The translations under genes and the position numbers were made by a program. A stretch of DNA of 64,000 bases. Source: a virus. Location of the stretch: the IMG/VR virus record IMGVR_UViG_3300033149_001352, positions 1 through 64,000 of that record, one strand, 5' to 3'. The notes under the pieces were generated by a model. The model was not told the DNA's origin. It worked only from the letters and a program-made list of their open reading frames with translations, and ran no database searches. Position 1 is the first letter of the stretch; each line of letters begins with the position of its first letter. Shown piece by piece: positions 1 through 8,185 of the stretch.

Positions 1-52
1 TTTCTAATTGAGGTAGAATATCAAACGTATCCCCTTCATACAAATGGAGCAT
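1..52 (-). CDS. possible 5' end of a gene running off the left edge
   Basis: An open frame begins with ATG at 50-52 and runs off the window (17 codons visible, starting MLHLYEGDTF). The same frame is open upstream to a TAG at 98-100. There is no clear ribosome binding site, so the start is uncertain and nothing can be said about function. Confidence 0.3.
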   Translation of the reverse strand, partial: MLHLYEGDTFDILPQLE

Positions 53-100
53 AATATAAATCCAGGGATGATCACTTATTAGCGTACCTTTTGACTGCTA

Positions 101-295
101 TCAATATGGCAATCCCTTCTTAAGCCTTTCCTCAGCGTTACCTAAATGGGTTTTATCTATGATCTCAGCCCTTCCCGATGACCAGTACCACATTCCACAC
201 TTAGGACACCTGAATACTGAGAAATTAGTATGTATCAGCTTTTCCAGTACATCACATTTACACTCTTCATCGTCTTTATACGCTCTAATAGCCAT
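101..295 (-). CDS. small zinc-ribbon-like protein
   Basis: 64 residues. Cysteines are paired as C-x-C near residue 12 and C-x2-C in a CPKCG knuckle near residue 30, followed by W-Y-W. This suggests one small zinc-binding domain; no catalytic motif is visible. The frame ends in TGA followed immediately by TAG. Function unknown; it belongs with the many paired-cysteine microproteins of this element. Confidence 0.7.
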   Translation of the reverse strand: MAIRAYKDDEECKCDVLEKLIHTNFSVFRCPKCGMWYWSSGRAEIIDKTHLGNAEERLKKGLPY

Positions 296-327
296 CTAGG
301 CTCAACTCCACATAGCTGTCCAATCTG

Positions 328-666
328 TCACATATATCCAAGAAAGGTAGAGTTCCATATGATGTACTCATTATCGTCTTCCCCTAAGAAGTAGTCACTG
401 ACTATTTCCGTAGAGCTTACATTGGATTTATCAACCAGCATATAGCTAACAATAGATTGACCTGCAGATGGATATACAGACCCTGTGGAATAACTTGCCT
501 CAGAGAGAGTATATATTTCCTTTACTAGGTTACTATTGTTATCTACATAGAAACTCTTGATTCTATTAGGGGGTGAGTCACTTCCTGTCCATATACCATG
601 TATCTCAGACTGAATCCCAGGGGATACCGACATCGATACACTGCTAATATATAGTATTCCGTCCAT
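328..666 (-). CDS. hypothetical protein, Ser/Thr/Tyr-rich
   Basis: 112 residues with ATG start. The sequence is rich in Ser, Tyr and Val with alternating hydrophobic residues, which suggests beta strands, and has no signal peptide or membrane segment. I do not recognise it. It sits in the same-strand run of small genes, 32 bases upstream of the zinc-ribbon gene. Confidence 0.6.
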   Translation of the reverse strand: MDGILYISSVSMSVSPGIQSEIHGIWTGSDSPPNRIKSFYVDNNSNLVKEIYTLSEASYSTGSVYPSAGQSIVSYMLVDKSNVSSTEIVSDYFLGEDDNEYIIWNSTFLGYM

Positions 667-705
667 AGACTAACACATAACTGTTATATCACTGAGTATA
701 TTTGT

Positions 706-1020
706 TTAACTCTCCTCTTCCCAGAAGTCTACCTTCTCTTCGAATTTCCTGCGTATCTCAGCATTCTTATCGTGTATGTTTACAGGACTGAGTGTCAGGT
801 CTATGTTCCACTTACTCCCATCGTCATACATCTCTAATATTAGGTCTAGGTCTATCAGTTTAGATATATTATTGCTGGGCTCTATCCATATAGCCCTGTG
901 CCTAATGTCTTGTTTCAGTATATCTTGAGCCATACCACTATGAAGATGTTTAAGCTCATATAGAATATCATTGAGGTATTCTTCCAGAGGACTGGTATTA
1001 ACCCTTATTTTAATGTCCAA
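706..1020 (-). CDS. hypothetical protein
   Basis: 104 residues starting at TTG (1018-1020), with GGGAGAG a few bases upstream. The start overlaps the end of the 49-codon gene before it by 11 bases, which suggests translational coupling. The C terminus is acidic and charged. Not recognised. Confidence 0.65.
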   Translation of the reverse strand: MDIKIRVNTSPLEEYLNDILYELKHLHSGMAQDILKQDIRHRAIWIEPSNNISKLIDLDLILEMYDDGSKWNIDLTLSPVNIHDKNAEIRRKFEEKVDFWEEES

Positions 1021-1159
1021 TAGTCTCTCCCATAAGATATGGAGATGTACTACTACTTATCGCTTTCAGTAGGATGTAATTACTTTGGGAGATCGCCCGT
1101 TCCATTGCCGCTTCGGGTTCTACTTCTTCTATAACCTTTACCAGTATTGGTATATACAT
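1010..1159 (-). CDS. hypothetical microprotein (49 aa)
   Basis: An ATG-started frame of 49 codons (begins MYIPILVKVI, ends TAA) fills what would otherwise be a gap. Its ATG overlaps the upstream stop as TAATG, and its end overlaps the next start, a strong coupling signature on both sides. Not recognised. Confidence 0.65.
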   Translation of the reverse strand: MYIPILVKVIEEVEPEAAMERAISQSNYILLKAISSSTSPYLMGETIGH

Positions 1160-1383
1160 TATTCACTATTCCTGCGTAGAACCATATAGCGAGTATTTAT
1201 AATCATATCAGCTGTTTGTGATTCATCACCATATTTTCTGTTTGCCTCTTGAATGTCGTCTAACCAACCAGTACCCATCCTAGCCAAGAGTTCCTTAACC
1301 TCACTCGATCTTGGTGCTACATACTCAAAGTATCGATGAATATCATGGAATAAACTATCGCTTAAAACTCTGACTCTTTTCAT
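1159..1383 (-). CDS. hypothetical protein
   Basis: 74 residues, Arg-rich and probably helical. It starts MKRVRVLSDS and ends in a TAATG junction with the 49-aa gene. No recognisable domain. Confidence 0.6.
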   Translation of the reverse strand: MKRVRVLSDSLFHDIHRYFEYVAPRSSEVKELLARMGTGWLDDIQEANRKYGDESQTADMIINTRYMVLRRNSE

Positions 1384-1390
1384 TTGTCCA

Positions 1391-1852
1391 TCACCTTAGT
1401 AAGAATAAATTGCTTCTGTGTTCGCTCATATTCTCGTTCCCATTCATCTCCATGTCAATGTTATCCAACGTGGAACCGAGATACAAAAAACGCAATATAG
1501 GTGATTTATTGCAAAGAATGTATTGGATAAACAGGTTTACCAGAAACGAGAATCCGTAAACATGATTACCAAACTGAACACCCCCGCCCCCGTGGGGGGA
1601 CCTTACTAGAGGCTCAATCTCATTTAGTAAGGGAATGGTTTGTAAGTCAAGACTATCTACAATATCAACGCGGGGATTCATGTCAGACTCGTAAACCATC
1701 TGTGTAAACCTATCTGATTGTAATGCCGTTGGATAATTACCGAAGTCGAACGAGTGTCCCTTCCATAGCCCCAGCTCTTGTATTAAGAAACCAATATGTA
1801 CTAATTGCATATCCTCTATTTCGGCGTCATGCTGTTCCTTCTCGGTTCTCAT
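1391..1852 (-). CDS. hypothetical protein
   Basis: 153 residues. The ATG overlaps the upstream stop as ATGA. The middle of the protein has a Gly-rich turn (four consecutive Gly near residue 92) followed by a hydrophobic stretch around residues 100-125. Not recognised. Confidence 0.6.
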   Translation of the reverse strand: MRTEKEQHDAEIEDMQLVHIGFLIQELGLWKGHSFDFGNYPTALQSDRFTQMVYESDMNPRVDIVDSLDLQTIPLLNEIEPLVRSPHGGGGVQFGNHVYGFSFLVNLFIQYILCNKSPILRFLYLGSTLDNIDMEMNGNENMSEHRSNLFLLR

Positions 1853-2118
1853 TCAGAAGACTCTTCCTCTCTGTCAATATACTTCTTTCTCATATGATCT
1901 TTTATCTTGGTGAGAGACTCTATCATTTTGTGAACAGTGTCTGCTACCTTAGCTTCTTCGATTATCCTAAGATCATTCTCTATAAATTCCAGTCTCTCAA
2001 CAGCACAATAACAACTATTGTGTATAGCGGTGGCTATACGGACATCTCTCCTCGTGTCGTCGTACTTTAGGAACTTCTTATGGTACTTGGGAGATGGTAC
2101 ATCTGAGTCATAAGACAT
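1849..2118 (-). CDS. hypothetical helical protein
   Basis: 89 residues, strongly charged with heptad-like spacing of hydrophobic residues from about residue 40 to the end, so a helical or coiled-coil protein is likely. Its start is coupled by TAATG to the NADAR gene and its end by ATGA to the next gene. Confidence 0.65.
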   Translation of the reverse strand: MSYDSDVPSPKYHKKFLKYDDTRRDVRIATAIHNSCYCAVERLEFIENDLRIIEEAKVADTVHKMIESLTKIKDHMRKKYIDREEESSE

Positions 2119-2555
2119 TATACCAACTCTGATCTAACTAACATCAGTAACCTACCTAGGTGGTTTTGACCTTTACCATTGAATTCTCCCCAATATCTAT
2201 CGTGGGGAGACTCTTCAAAGAGATAGGCATCACCAGTATCAATTAACTTCTGTTTTAGATCTGGATCAGTAAACTTAGCTCTCAGCCCCTTTAACATTAT
2301 ATCCTGCTTTACGGCATCCCAGTCTAGCCTCAGCTCACCCCTATACTTCCTAAGAGCCCTTCCAGCCTTCATAGCATGAAACGGAGCAGGAGCATTTCTA
2401 ATCCAATCATGAAGCTCTTTAGTAGTTGCTTTTTGAGATTGGTAATAGTGTTCATTGCTGGGATATATGATACCGTCAACGGCCTGTGTACTTCTATGGA
2501 AGTTGCTTAGCCATCCATACTCTTCTTTTCTACTGTAGAATCCTATCTTCTTCAT
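2118..2555 (-). CDS. NADAR-domain (YbiA-like) N-glycosidase
   Basis: Full-length NADAR domain, about 145 residues. Family landmarks are present: WLSNF near residue 17, an YPSNEHYYQSQKA segment near residue 35, and a C-terminal YWGEFNGKGQNHLGRLLM segment. NADAR enzymes cleave N-glycosidic bonds in riboflavin-pathway intermediates, and relatives remove ADP-ribose from nucleic acids; in mobile elements they are often linked to NAD/ADP-ribose-based defence. I prefer ATG at 2555 over GTG at 2561 because a GAGGTTAGGTG stretch then sits at ribosome-binding distance. The frame overlaps its upstream neighbour by about 26 bases. Exact substrate unknown. Confidence 0.88.
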   Translation of the reverse strand: MKKIGFYSRKEEYGWLSNFHRSTQAVDGIIYPSNEHYYQSQKATTKELHDWIRNAPAPFHAMKAGRALRKYRGELRLDWDAVKQDIMLKGLRAKFTDPDLKQKLIDTGDAYLFEESPHDRYWGEFNGKGQNHLGRLLMLVRSELV

Positions 2556-2889
2556 CAGCACCTAACCTCTGATTGTGTAGCCCAATTATGTCTAACTCTA
2601 TTATATTTCTTTGTCTAAGTTCTGGAGCACAACACAGACTGTCATTAACAATCAAATACCTAGGCTTCAGTATTATCTCATAACCATATGATATCCTATT
2701 TACGTCAACTGCACTATCAGCAACAAACACACCTAAGTCTAAGGCAACATTCTGTACTGGTAACTTACTGTTGTCATCACTAATTCCAATATTAGTTATT
2801 ACATGTAACTTATCTAACCTAGACATCTGTAAAGTCTTAATTGATCTGTTTATGGATGACCTATAGCATTTCTTGAAGGTGGTTGTCAA
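2530..2889 (-). CDS. hypothetical protein
   Basis: 119 residues from TTG at 2889; an alternative ATG at 2826 (residue 22, MSRLDKLHV) would remove the overlap with the GHKL ATPase gene upstream. A pair of adjacent cysteines (LCCAPELRQ) lies near residue 87. Hydrophobic patterning suggests an alpha/beta fold. Not recognised; the neighbours are the NADAR and GHKL ATPase genes. Confidence 0.6.
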   Translation of the reverse strand: MTTTFKKCYRSSINRSIKTLQMSRLDKLHVITNIGISDDNSKLPVQNVALDLGVFVADSAVDVNRISYGYEIILKPRYLIVNDSLCCAPELRQRNIIELDIIGLHNQRLGADEEDRILQ

Positions 2890-4339
2890 TCTGTGTCCAT
2901 CTCTCCTTAATCTCTTCTAGATTATTGTTATCTTGTAGATAGAAGCACTCTAACATCCTTTCATATAGAACTGCCATTGCTCTATTATCTAATGTCTCAG
3001 TTTCTATCATTTCCTTCATGACCGGGTGGCTGTTGTTGAATACCAGTACGAAGGGTTCCTTATCAAAGAACATCATAGGGTATTCTGTCCCTAAGTCTAC
3101 TGCCCTAGCTCCTCTTAGTGGTCTAGGCTTTGGCTTATTCTTTTCTACTTCTGCCACGCCATCAGATATTTTGGAACCAATCATTGATTCGATTCCTGGA
3201 ATATCTGGAGCCTCCTCTGTTATTTCGAGCTGTCCATGATTCGTTTCTACTCCTTGGTCACCTATCAGAGTACTGATAGAAGGCTCCTCAACTGCGAAGT
3301 ATAGTTCGTCTCTCTGGCCTGCAATTGATTGTAAGTCTTCTGTCAACACTGGCTTAGTTCCGAAGTCTAAATACTCTGGTAAGTCAGGAAAGTCCACCGG
3401 TTCATCTTTACCTATTACCTTAACTTCTTCAGGTATGTATGCTGGTAGATCCTTCTTTACTGTCTTAAGGAATACTCTAAACTTAGCCATTACTCTTTCC
3501 ATAAACTCTATCTCTAATTTCTTAAGTGTAGAGGACGGTCTTAACTTCCTAAGAGTATTGCGTACATTACGCAGATATCTGTGATAATGTACGTTATTGA
3601 CATATCCCTCCCTGTCCGTCTTGATATCGAGGTCTTCTTCGTCTACCCACGCATCAAGGCCGGTGAATGCCTCAGACTTTATCTCTATTCCACGGTGACA
3701 GTAATGAATTCTACCGTCTTGTTTATCCCTGTAGTAGATAGTATAGGGGTATCTCTTCTTCTTCTTTCTGTAAGTCTCATCAAGCTTAGATCTAAGTCCT
3801 ATATCATTAATTGTGATTGTACAAAGCCCTTCGTACAGGGGTATACTGAATATCCTCTCTATATCTTCTCTTATCTTATCTGCGTCTATTTCTAAGTCCA
3901 ATTCCCTAAACCAGAGGTAGAAGCCACTGGACTTGAACGGTGGACCAAATGGAGTCTCTACTAGTGACCACCCATTCCTATCTACCTCCCACGTAAGAAT
4001 GCTGTCTCCTTTTCGCTGGCTTTGAACTATTCCCTTAGACTTGAGTCTTGATATCAGTGCTAGTCTTCCTATACCAAACATTCCAATTGAATAAGATTCC
4101 TCCTTAGCACCAGAGCCTATGATACCATAGGTATTAGCAAAGTCATCTATTCCTAGACCATCGTCCGCATAACATATACTGTGGTCACCCAGCTTCATAG
4201 TAATGTTAACTACACCGTCTCTTGCATCTAATGAGTTGGCTATTAACTCTCTTATGCCCGCTAAGGATTGATCTGTGTACATTCTATCGGCTAACAGGGT
4301 AATGAGCCTGTCAATGTCTACGCCCCATTGTTCAGCCAA
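2861..4339 (-). CDS. GHKL (Hsp90/MutL-like) ATPase
   Basis: 492 residues, TTG start with AGGAG about 10 bases upstream. The N-terminal 150 residues form a GHKL ATP-binding fold: the N box ELIANSLDA near residue 31, the G1 box DDGLGID near residue 59, and the G2 box IGMFGIGRLAL near residue 84. The middle is basic and charged (residues 180-300); the C-terminal 200 residues are low in recognisable motifs. Relatives include MORC-like and phage rIIA-like proteins. It directly precedes the NADAR cluster. Expected role: ATP-driven conformational clamp; the substrate is unknown. Confidence 0.85.
   Translation of the reverse strand: MAEQWGVDIDRLITLLADRMYTDQSLAGIRELIANSLDARDGVVNITMKLGDHSICYADDGLGIDDFANTYGIIGSGAKEESYSIGMFGIGRLALISRLKSKGIVQSQRKGDSILTWEVDRNGWSLVETPFGPPFKSSGFYLWFRELDLEIDADKIREDIERIFSIPLYEGLCTITINDIGLRSKLDETYRKKKKRYPYTIYYRDKQDGRIHYCHRGIEIKSEAFTGLDAWVDEEDLDIKTDREGYVNNVHYHRYLRNVRNTLRKLRPSSTLKKLEIEFMERVMAKFRVFLKTVKKDLPAYIPEEVKVIGKDEPVDFPDLPEYLDFGTKPVLTEDLQSIAGQRDELYFAVEEPSISTLIGDQGVETNHGQLEITEEAPDIPGIESMIGSKISDGVAEVEKNKPKPRPLRGARAVDLGTEYPMMFFDKEPFVLVFNNSHPVMKEMIETETLDNRAMAVLYERMLECFYLQDNNNLEEIKERWTQIDNHLQEML
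3785..3796. repeat. 12-bp palindrome CTTAGATCTAAG, copy 1 (short)
   Basis: Inside the GHKL ATPase gene; lacks the outer A/T pair of the full 14-mer (flanked by G and T). Confidence 0.8.
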
Positions 4340-4542
4340 TTGAGTTTATTCTCCTGCTGCTTAATTGCTTTCTCCTCATTTATAATATCCAACCATTCTC
4401 TAGGTTTCTTATCTGGTTCGATACGCCGTCTGTAAATAGGACACTTCCTATAGTCACCTATGCAGTACCTACTAACCCACTGCCTATCAATCTTAGTATC
4501 ACAAACATCTATGTATATGCATATAACTCCCATATCAATCAC
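4318..4542 (-). CDS. small four-cysteine protein
   Basis: 74 residues with cysteines at about positions 8, 14, 27 and 34 (ending YRKCPIY). The spacing is compatible with one metal or iron-sulfur site. Start is GTG at 4542 or the in-frame ATG at 4533. Similar four-cysteine microproteins occur at 6876, 11202, 13389, 30777, 47381 and 58038. Function unknown. Confidence 0.65.
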   Translation of the reverse strand: MIDMGVICIYIDVCDTKIDRQWVSRYCIGDYRKCPIYRRRIEPDKKPREWLDIINEEKAIKQQENKLNWLNNGA

Positions 4543-4591
4543 TATAAATAAAACAGAGGTATTATAGGTGGCTTGGGAACCACCAATACTC

Positions 4592-4717
4592 TTACTTCAT
4601 ATCTTTACTAAGTCCGAAGTCTCCGATGATCTCCTGCAACTCTCTGATCAGTTGTGATATCTCTTCGACTTCTCCCTCGATTTCCGTTCCATCAGGGAAT
4701 TTCATCTTTATGCCCAT
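4592..4717 (-). CDS. hypothetical microprotein (41 aa), acidic
   Basis: A 41-codon frame beginning MGIKMKFPDGTEIEGEVEE, ATG start preceded by AGGTGATGGTGAAC, which holds a good ribosome binding site. The residues suggest a short beta hairpin followed by an amphipathic helix. It fills the gap between the zinc-ribbon gene and the four-cysteine gene. Confidence 0.65.
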   Translation of the reverse strand: MGIKMKFPDGTEIEGEVEEISQLIRELQEIIGDFGLSKDMK

Positions 4718-4733
4718 AAGTTCACCATCACCT

Positions 4734-4925
4734 CTAGTTATTGCTTCCTATCATCATCCCACCACATTTGGGGCATCTCATACTAGTGCATGTGCTGCCT
4801 CTACGATGGGAGACTTTGTATCCGCAACTTACGCATTTACAGAATACAGGACCGCCGTAGCCTTGACGAGGTCCACCACGACCTCTGCCTTCACCTACGC
4901 CTAGATTCCTAACTCCTCTACTCAT
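4734..4925 (-). CDS. zinc-ribbon protein with Gly/Arg-rich N terminus
   Basis: 63 residues. An N-terminal RGRGGPRQGYGGP segment (about 13-26) precedes a complete treble of metal ligands: C-x-C-x2-CGY...H-x-RG...C-x4-CPKCGG. This pattern of CGY-x-x-x-HRRG followed by CPKCG is known in small archaeal and bacterial proteins of unknown role. Its start overlaps the DHH gene stop as ATGA, so the two are co-translated. Confidence 0.8.
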   Translation of the reverse strand: MSRGVRNLGVGEGRGRGGPRQGYGGPVFCKCVSCGYKVSHRRGSTCTSMRCPKCGGMMIGSNN

Positions 4926-5920
4926 ATTTTCATTGCCTCACGTAAATCATCTATAAAGTCTCGTACTTGAGCCTTTTGTAGTGACTCTAGTTCTCCTCCC
5001 TCTGACTCTATTACCGGAAAACTAAATCCAGCGAACCCAGAATGTCCGCCTATCCCCCACTTAGAAGGCATCTTATCCTTTAGATAGTCTACTAGAACTC
5101 CTCTGATACTGCCATGTCTGGTCTTAGTATTAATGACTAACGCAGTCTTCCTGCTGTTGTTATTAAGTTCCCAAGCTAAGGTCCCATTAACAGAGTAGTT
5201 GCTATCTACTATCCATACCTCTAGTGCACCTAGATCTATAGCCCTATAATCTCCTCGTACTCTATTAACCTCACTATTGAAGTTCTCCTTACATTCTAAC
5301 AGCTTCTCATCGAATATGAGGTCATAGGGAGACCGAGCTACCGCAAGCTGTGTAAATGCTAGATTCTTCTTTCCCACTCTACACGCACTGTTCAGCGGAC
5401 TTGATAGAAGGAACCATACTGGATTCTTATACACATTAGTATTCCCTCTGTACTTAGTAACGGTAGATACCTGCTCCAATAGCTCCGGACAGGATTCCCA
5501 GACATATACAGGTATCTTTTCAGCTTGTCCATCACCCATTATACCAGGTGCCGCTTTCCACCAAAACCTATCTGGTAAGTCATCCTTAAACAAGTCAATA
5601 GACAATCTAGACGCCGGTTCACGCCCATACCATAATGCGTAATCGCAATCTACTTTATGATCAGGATGATGATCTATGACTATACCCTTAAAATCCCTGC
5701 GTGGAACTTTATCCAAGACTAAGTCGGCATCTTCTCCTCTTAGATTCTTAGTATCTGAAAAGTCTGTAGGGAAGTATACCTCTGGTTTGTTCTTCCGGAA
5801 TCTTAATGCACATATATATGCAGAACTGACACCATCAGCATCACCATGCGAAGCTATGTTCTTAATATGTCTGTTTTCCATTAAGGTCCGGAATGTCTCT
5901 TCATCTTCTATTATTGGCAC
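4922..5920 (-). CDS. DHH-family phosphoesterase
   Basis: 332 residues. N-terminal DHH domain: motif I reads SHGDADGVSSA near residue 25 and motif III reads VIDHHPDH near residue 85, both with metal-binding Asp/His. The C terminus holds the DHHA1 signature GIGGHSGFAGFSF near residue 295. This family includes RecJ-like nucleases, nanoRNases and cyclic-dinucleotide phosphodiesterases, all using divalent metal to cut phosphodiester bonds. Without a third domain the substrate (single-stranded DNA, short RNA or cyclic dinucleotide) cannot be told. It is coupled by ATGA to the zinc-ribbon gene. Confidence 0.85.
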   Translation of the reverse strand: MPIIEDEETFRTLMENRHIKNIASHGDADGVSSAYICALRFRKNKPEVYFPTDFSDTKNLRGEDADLVLDKVPRRDFKGIVIDHHPDHKVDCDYALWYGREPASRLSIDLFKDDLPDRFWWKAAPGIMGDGQAEKIPVYVWESCPELLEQVSTVTKYRGNTNVYKNPVWFLLSSPLNSACRVGKKNLAFTQLAVARSPYDLIFDEKLLECKENFNSEVNRVRGDYRAIDLGALEVWIVDSNYSVNGTLAWELNNNSRKTALVINTKTRHGSIRGVLVDYLKDKMPSKWGIGGHSGFAGFSFPVIESEGGELESLQKAQVRDFIDDLREAMKI

Positions 5921-5952
5921 TTATGATCGCTTAAGATAAGACAGTAGATTAT

Positions 5953-6393
5953 TTAAATCTCTTTATCCTCATCTAAGCCACAGTCCGTACATAGAGTTTC
6001 TCCAGTCTTAATAGAGAACAGCTTAGGAGCAAATCTCTCTATCGGTTTACCACACCTATCACATATGACTATATCTTCTATAAACTCCCATCCCTTAGAC
6101 TCTAAGTCTGACTTCATCTCAGATTCGAGCCTATCGTAGAGTCCAGGTTCAATAGCTTCCAATATCATCTTACGGAAGGTAGAAGACATATAGTAATCTA
6201 GGTAATCTCCCTCTCCTACTGCCTCTGCTATACGAGCTCCCCACCACCTAAATGATCCAGATACTATCTGTCCAGAAGGTAGCTTAACGTCTCTATTGAC
6301 TACTAATCCCCACAGAATCTCACCGTCATCAGATCCAATGTTTGGCAGAGACTTCTTTATCTCATCAACTACATTGTATTCCTCTCTTCCCAT
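5953..6393 (-). CDS. hypothetical protein with C-terminal zinc finger
   Basis: 146 residues. The C-terminal 40 residues hold two cysteine pairs (CDRCGKP and CTDCGL) separated by about 20 residues, a likely zinc finger. The first 100 residues include KLPSGQIVSGSFRWWGARI, reminiscent of a small compact domain, but I do not recognise it. Confidence 0.7.
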   Translation of the reverse strand: MGREEYNVVDEIKKSLPNIGSDDGEILWGLVVNRDVKLPSGQIVSGSFRWWGARIAEAVGEGDYLDYYMSSTFRKMILEAIEPGLYDRLESEMKSDLESKGWEFIEDIVICDRCGKPIERFAPKLFSIKTGETLCTDCGLDEDKEI

Positions 6394-6438
6394 CTATCAC
6401 CACTCCTTGATGTGCTGTGTCATTCTTCCATCTCCGGT

Positions 6439-6654
6439 TTAAACTATGATAGCATCCTCTTTATGAATAACGGGGATTCCATAAAGGGTCTTTATTACCC
6501 CTGCCTCTACTATGTCTGGATAATCATACATAATCTTTATTGCCTGTCTATGTTCCATTGAAAGAACTAAATACTTTGGCATCTTTGCGTTCTCTGATCT
6601 AAACTTCATTATCTGATCATCGATCTCTTCTAGAAGCCTTTCAACGACGCTCAT
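6439..6654 (-). CDS. hypothetical protein
   Basis: 71 residues: an N-terminal helix, then a YLVLSMEHRQAIK segment and a C-terminal LYGIPVIHKEDAIIV strand-turn-strand. This layout occurs in small phage and virus proteins I have seen, but I cannot name the family. ATGA coupling with the upstream zinc finger gene. Confidence 0.65.
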   Translation of the reverse strand: MSVVERLLEEIDDQIMKFRSENAKMPKYLVLSMEHRQAIKIMYDYPDIVEAGVIKTLYGIPVIHKEDAIIV

Positions 6655-6839
6655 GGTGCTTCCTCTGGTTGTCTAGTAGAAGCCAAGATAAGGCATCTTT
6701 GGCAGAAAGGACCGTCTAGTACATCCATATAGATGTCCATATCTGAATCATACTTAACGTGACGTGAATAATAATACCAAATATTCGGTAGTTCAACACC
6801 ACACTCCTTGCATCTCTTAGCTACGGTGGCAGCCTTCAT
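6651..6839 (-). CDS. small zinc-finger protein
   Basis: 62 residues with two cysteine pairs, CKECG near residue 10 and C-x2-C (FCQRC) near residue 46, spaced as in treble-clef or DksA-like fingers. Start ATG; end overlaps the next gene as ATGA. Confidence 0.7.
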   Translation of the reverse strand: MKAATVAKRCKECGVELPNIWYYYSRHVKYDSDMDIYMDVLDGPFCQRCLILASTRQPEEAP

Positions 6840-6875
6840 TTCATATCACCTTTTATAACAATCATAGATCACTTG

Positions 6876-7094
6876 TCATTCTATCTCACTTTTGGGAGCA
6901 GCGTTGTCTAGGACAACTTCATATGGCTCTGGATTAACCCTATGTTCATAGAACCAATCAGCAAACTCCTTTGTTGTAACGGTTCTATCCAGCCTAAACT
7001 GTGGACACGTAGTTTCAACTAGGAACTCACATAGTTCACAGTCCTTATGATTCTTCTTTATCTCCATTCCAGAGTATCTACAAAACCTTCTCAT
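6876..7094 (-). CDS. small four-cysteine protein
   Basis: 72 residues. Cysteines at about 5, 19, 22 and 30 (CELCEFLVETTCPQF) give a C-x13-C-x2-C-x7-C pattern, compatible with an iron-sulfur or zinc site. The rest is charged and unrecognised. Confidence 0.65.
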   Translation of the reverse strand: MRRFCRYSGMEIKKNHKDCELCEFLVETTCPQFRLDRTVTTKEFADWFYEHRVNPEPYEVVLDNAAPKSEIE

Positions 7095-7170
7095 TTCTCA
7101 ATTTCCTTCCGCGTAAGTCTTACATGCCTTCATGTGTTAAGTCATACCTCGTCATAACCACATCCAACAA

Positions 7171-7407
7171 TCATAACCCCTGTAACTTTAATTCAAATAC
7201 TGCATACTGTCCCTTCTGGGTAAGTCTTTCACAGAAACAATCATAACATAATACCCCAGATTCACTACCATATGCTTCATACCATAATTCATCTGGTGCT
7301 ATAAAGTCATGAACTGCTCTACCACAATCTTCACATCTTGCACATTCCCGCATCCACTTAGGATAAGCGACCTCAGATGGAATAACTAAATCACCTTTTG
7401 TTGACAC
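7171..7407 (-). CDS. small zinc-finger protein
   Basis: 78 residues from a GTG start (7405-7407). Cysteine pairs CARCEDCG near residue 19 and LCYDCFCE near residue 53 flank a 30-residue spacer, a likely zinc finger. A stretch of about 130 bases upstream has no clear gene; in the frame following the previous stop it encodes Cys-rich peptide broken by a TAA. Confidence 0.65.
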   Translation of the reverse strand: MSTKGDLVIPSEVAYPKWMRECARCEDCGRAVHDFIAPDELWYEAYGSESGVLCYDCFCERLTQKGQYAVFELKLQGL

Positions 7408-7540
7408 CCGTCGTCGCCTTCTTCATGAAACTTCCACAGCGAGAACATTCATCTTATTCTGATAACTCCTTACACCTTCTTTCCATTATTGAGCAGATAT
7501 TTGGACAGGAGACAGAGTTTACTCCTTGTTCGGTATACAG

Positions 7541-8185
7541 TCAATAATCAGTCAACCTCCGAGGAATCTTTATGTCGTCCCAATTGGATTCAAGCTTCTC
7601 ATCTTTAGAAAGGACTTCAAGGTACTCTTCCAAACGTCTTCTAATCTTCAAGAGCTCACTATGCTCTTCTTGAAGACGTTTAGAGTTCTCCAATCGTTTC
7701 TGTATTTGTTTATCAGTACGTCTCAGCTCCCTTTTTACTGCTTCCTGCCGCAATTGATGAATCCACTTGGTGGTGGGTTTATCATTACAATCCTGGCAGA
7801 TTATAATTCCATAAGCTATCCCTTCTGGGAATTTGAATGTTCTCTCCTCGAAGGGGTATTTGTTGACGCTTTTAACTGTATGCCATCCTTTGTGATAGTC
7901 CATTTCCATGTATCGATCTTGAACTATCTTACCGCAGAAATGACATTGTTCATGTACTATATCACTCATTTTAACCTCGCCTATAGTCACATCTTCCTGT
8001 TTGAAGTGTGGTAGATATTCTAAGTCCCTTATTTTAAGTGTATTCGTTGGAGCCATTATTGCAATTGTAGCCTCGACTACAAGCTTCCTCCATTTATGGA
8101 ATACTGACATATGGAATAGAGCTTCTTCCAGATCTGGAAATACAATGCAACACGCCCTACAGATATACCTGATACCTCTGTCCAT
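7541..8185 (-). CDS. protein with C2H2-like fingers and coiled coil
   Basis: 214 residues. Two finger-like units: C-x2-C then H-x4-H (YICRACC ... FHMSVFH) in the first 35 residues and CHFCGK followed by YHKGWH around residue 82. A basic coiled coil of heptads rich in Arg, Leu and Glu spans about 135-200. The first 29 bases overlap the end of the homing endonuclease gene. Possible nucleic-acid-binding protein; not recognised. Confidence 0.65.
   Translation of the reverse strand: MDRGIRYICRACCIVFPDLEEALFHMSVFHKWRKLVVEATIAIMAPTNTLKIRDLEYLPHFKQEDVTIGEVKMSDIVHEQCHFCGKIVQDRYMEMDYHKGWHTVKSVNKYPFEERTFKFPEGIAYGIIICQDCNDKPTTKWIHQLRQEAVKRELRRTDKQIQKRLENSKRLQEEHSELLKIRRRLEEYLEVLSKDEKLESNWDDIKIPRRLTDY

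Noticed and set aside
1723-2070. Plus-strand frame of about 115 codons
   Set aside because: It overlaps two well-packed minus-strand genes with coupled starts and is a shadow of them.
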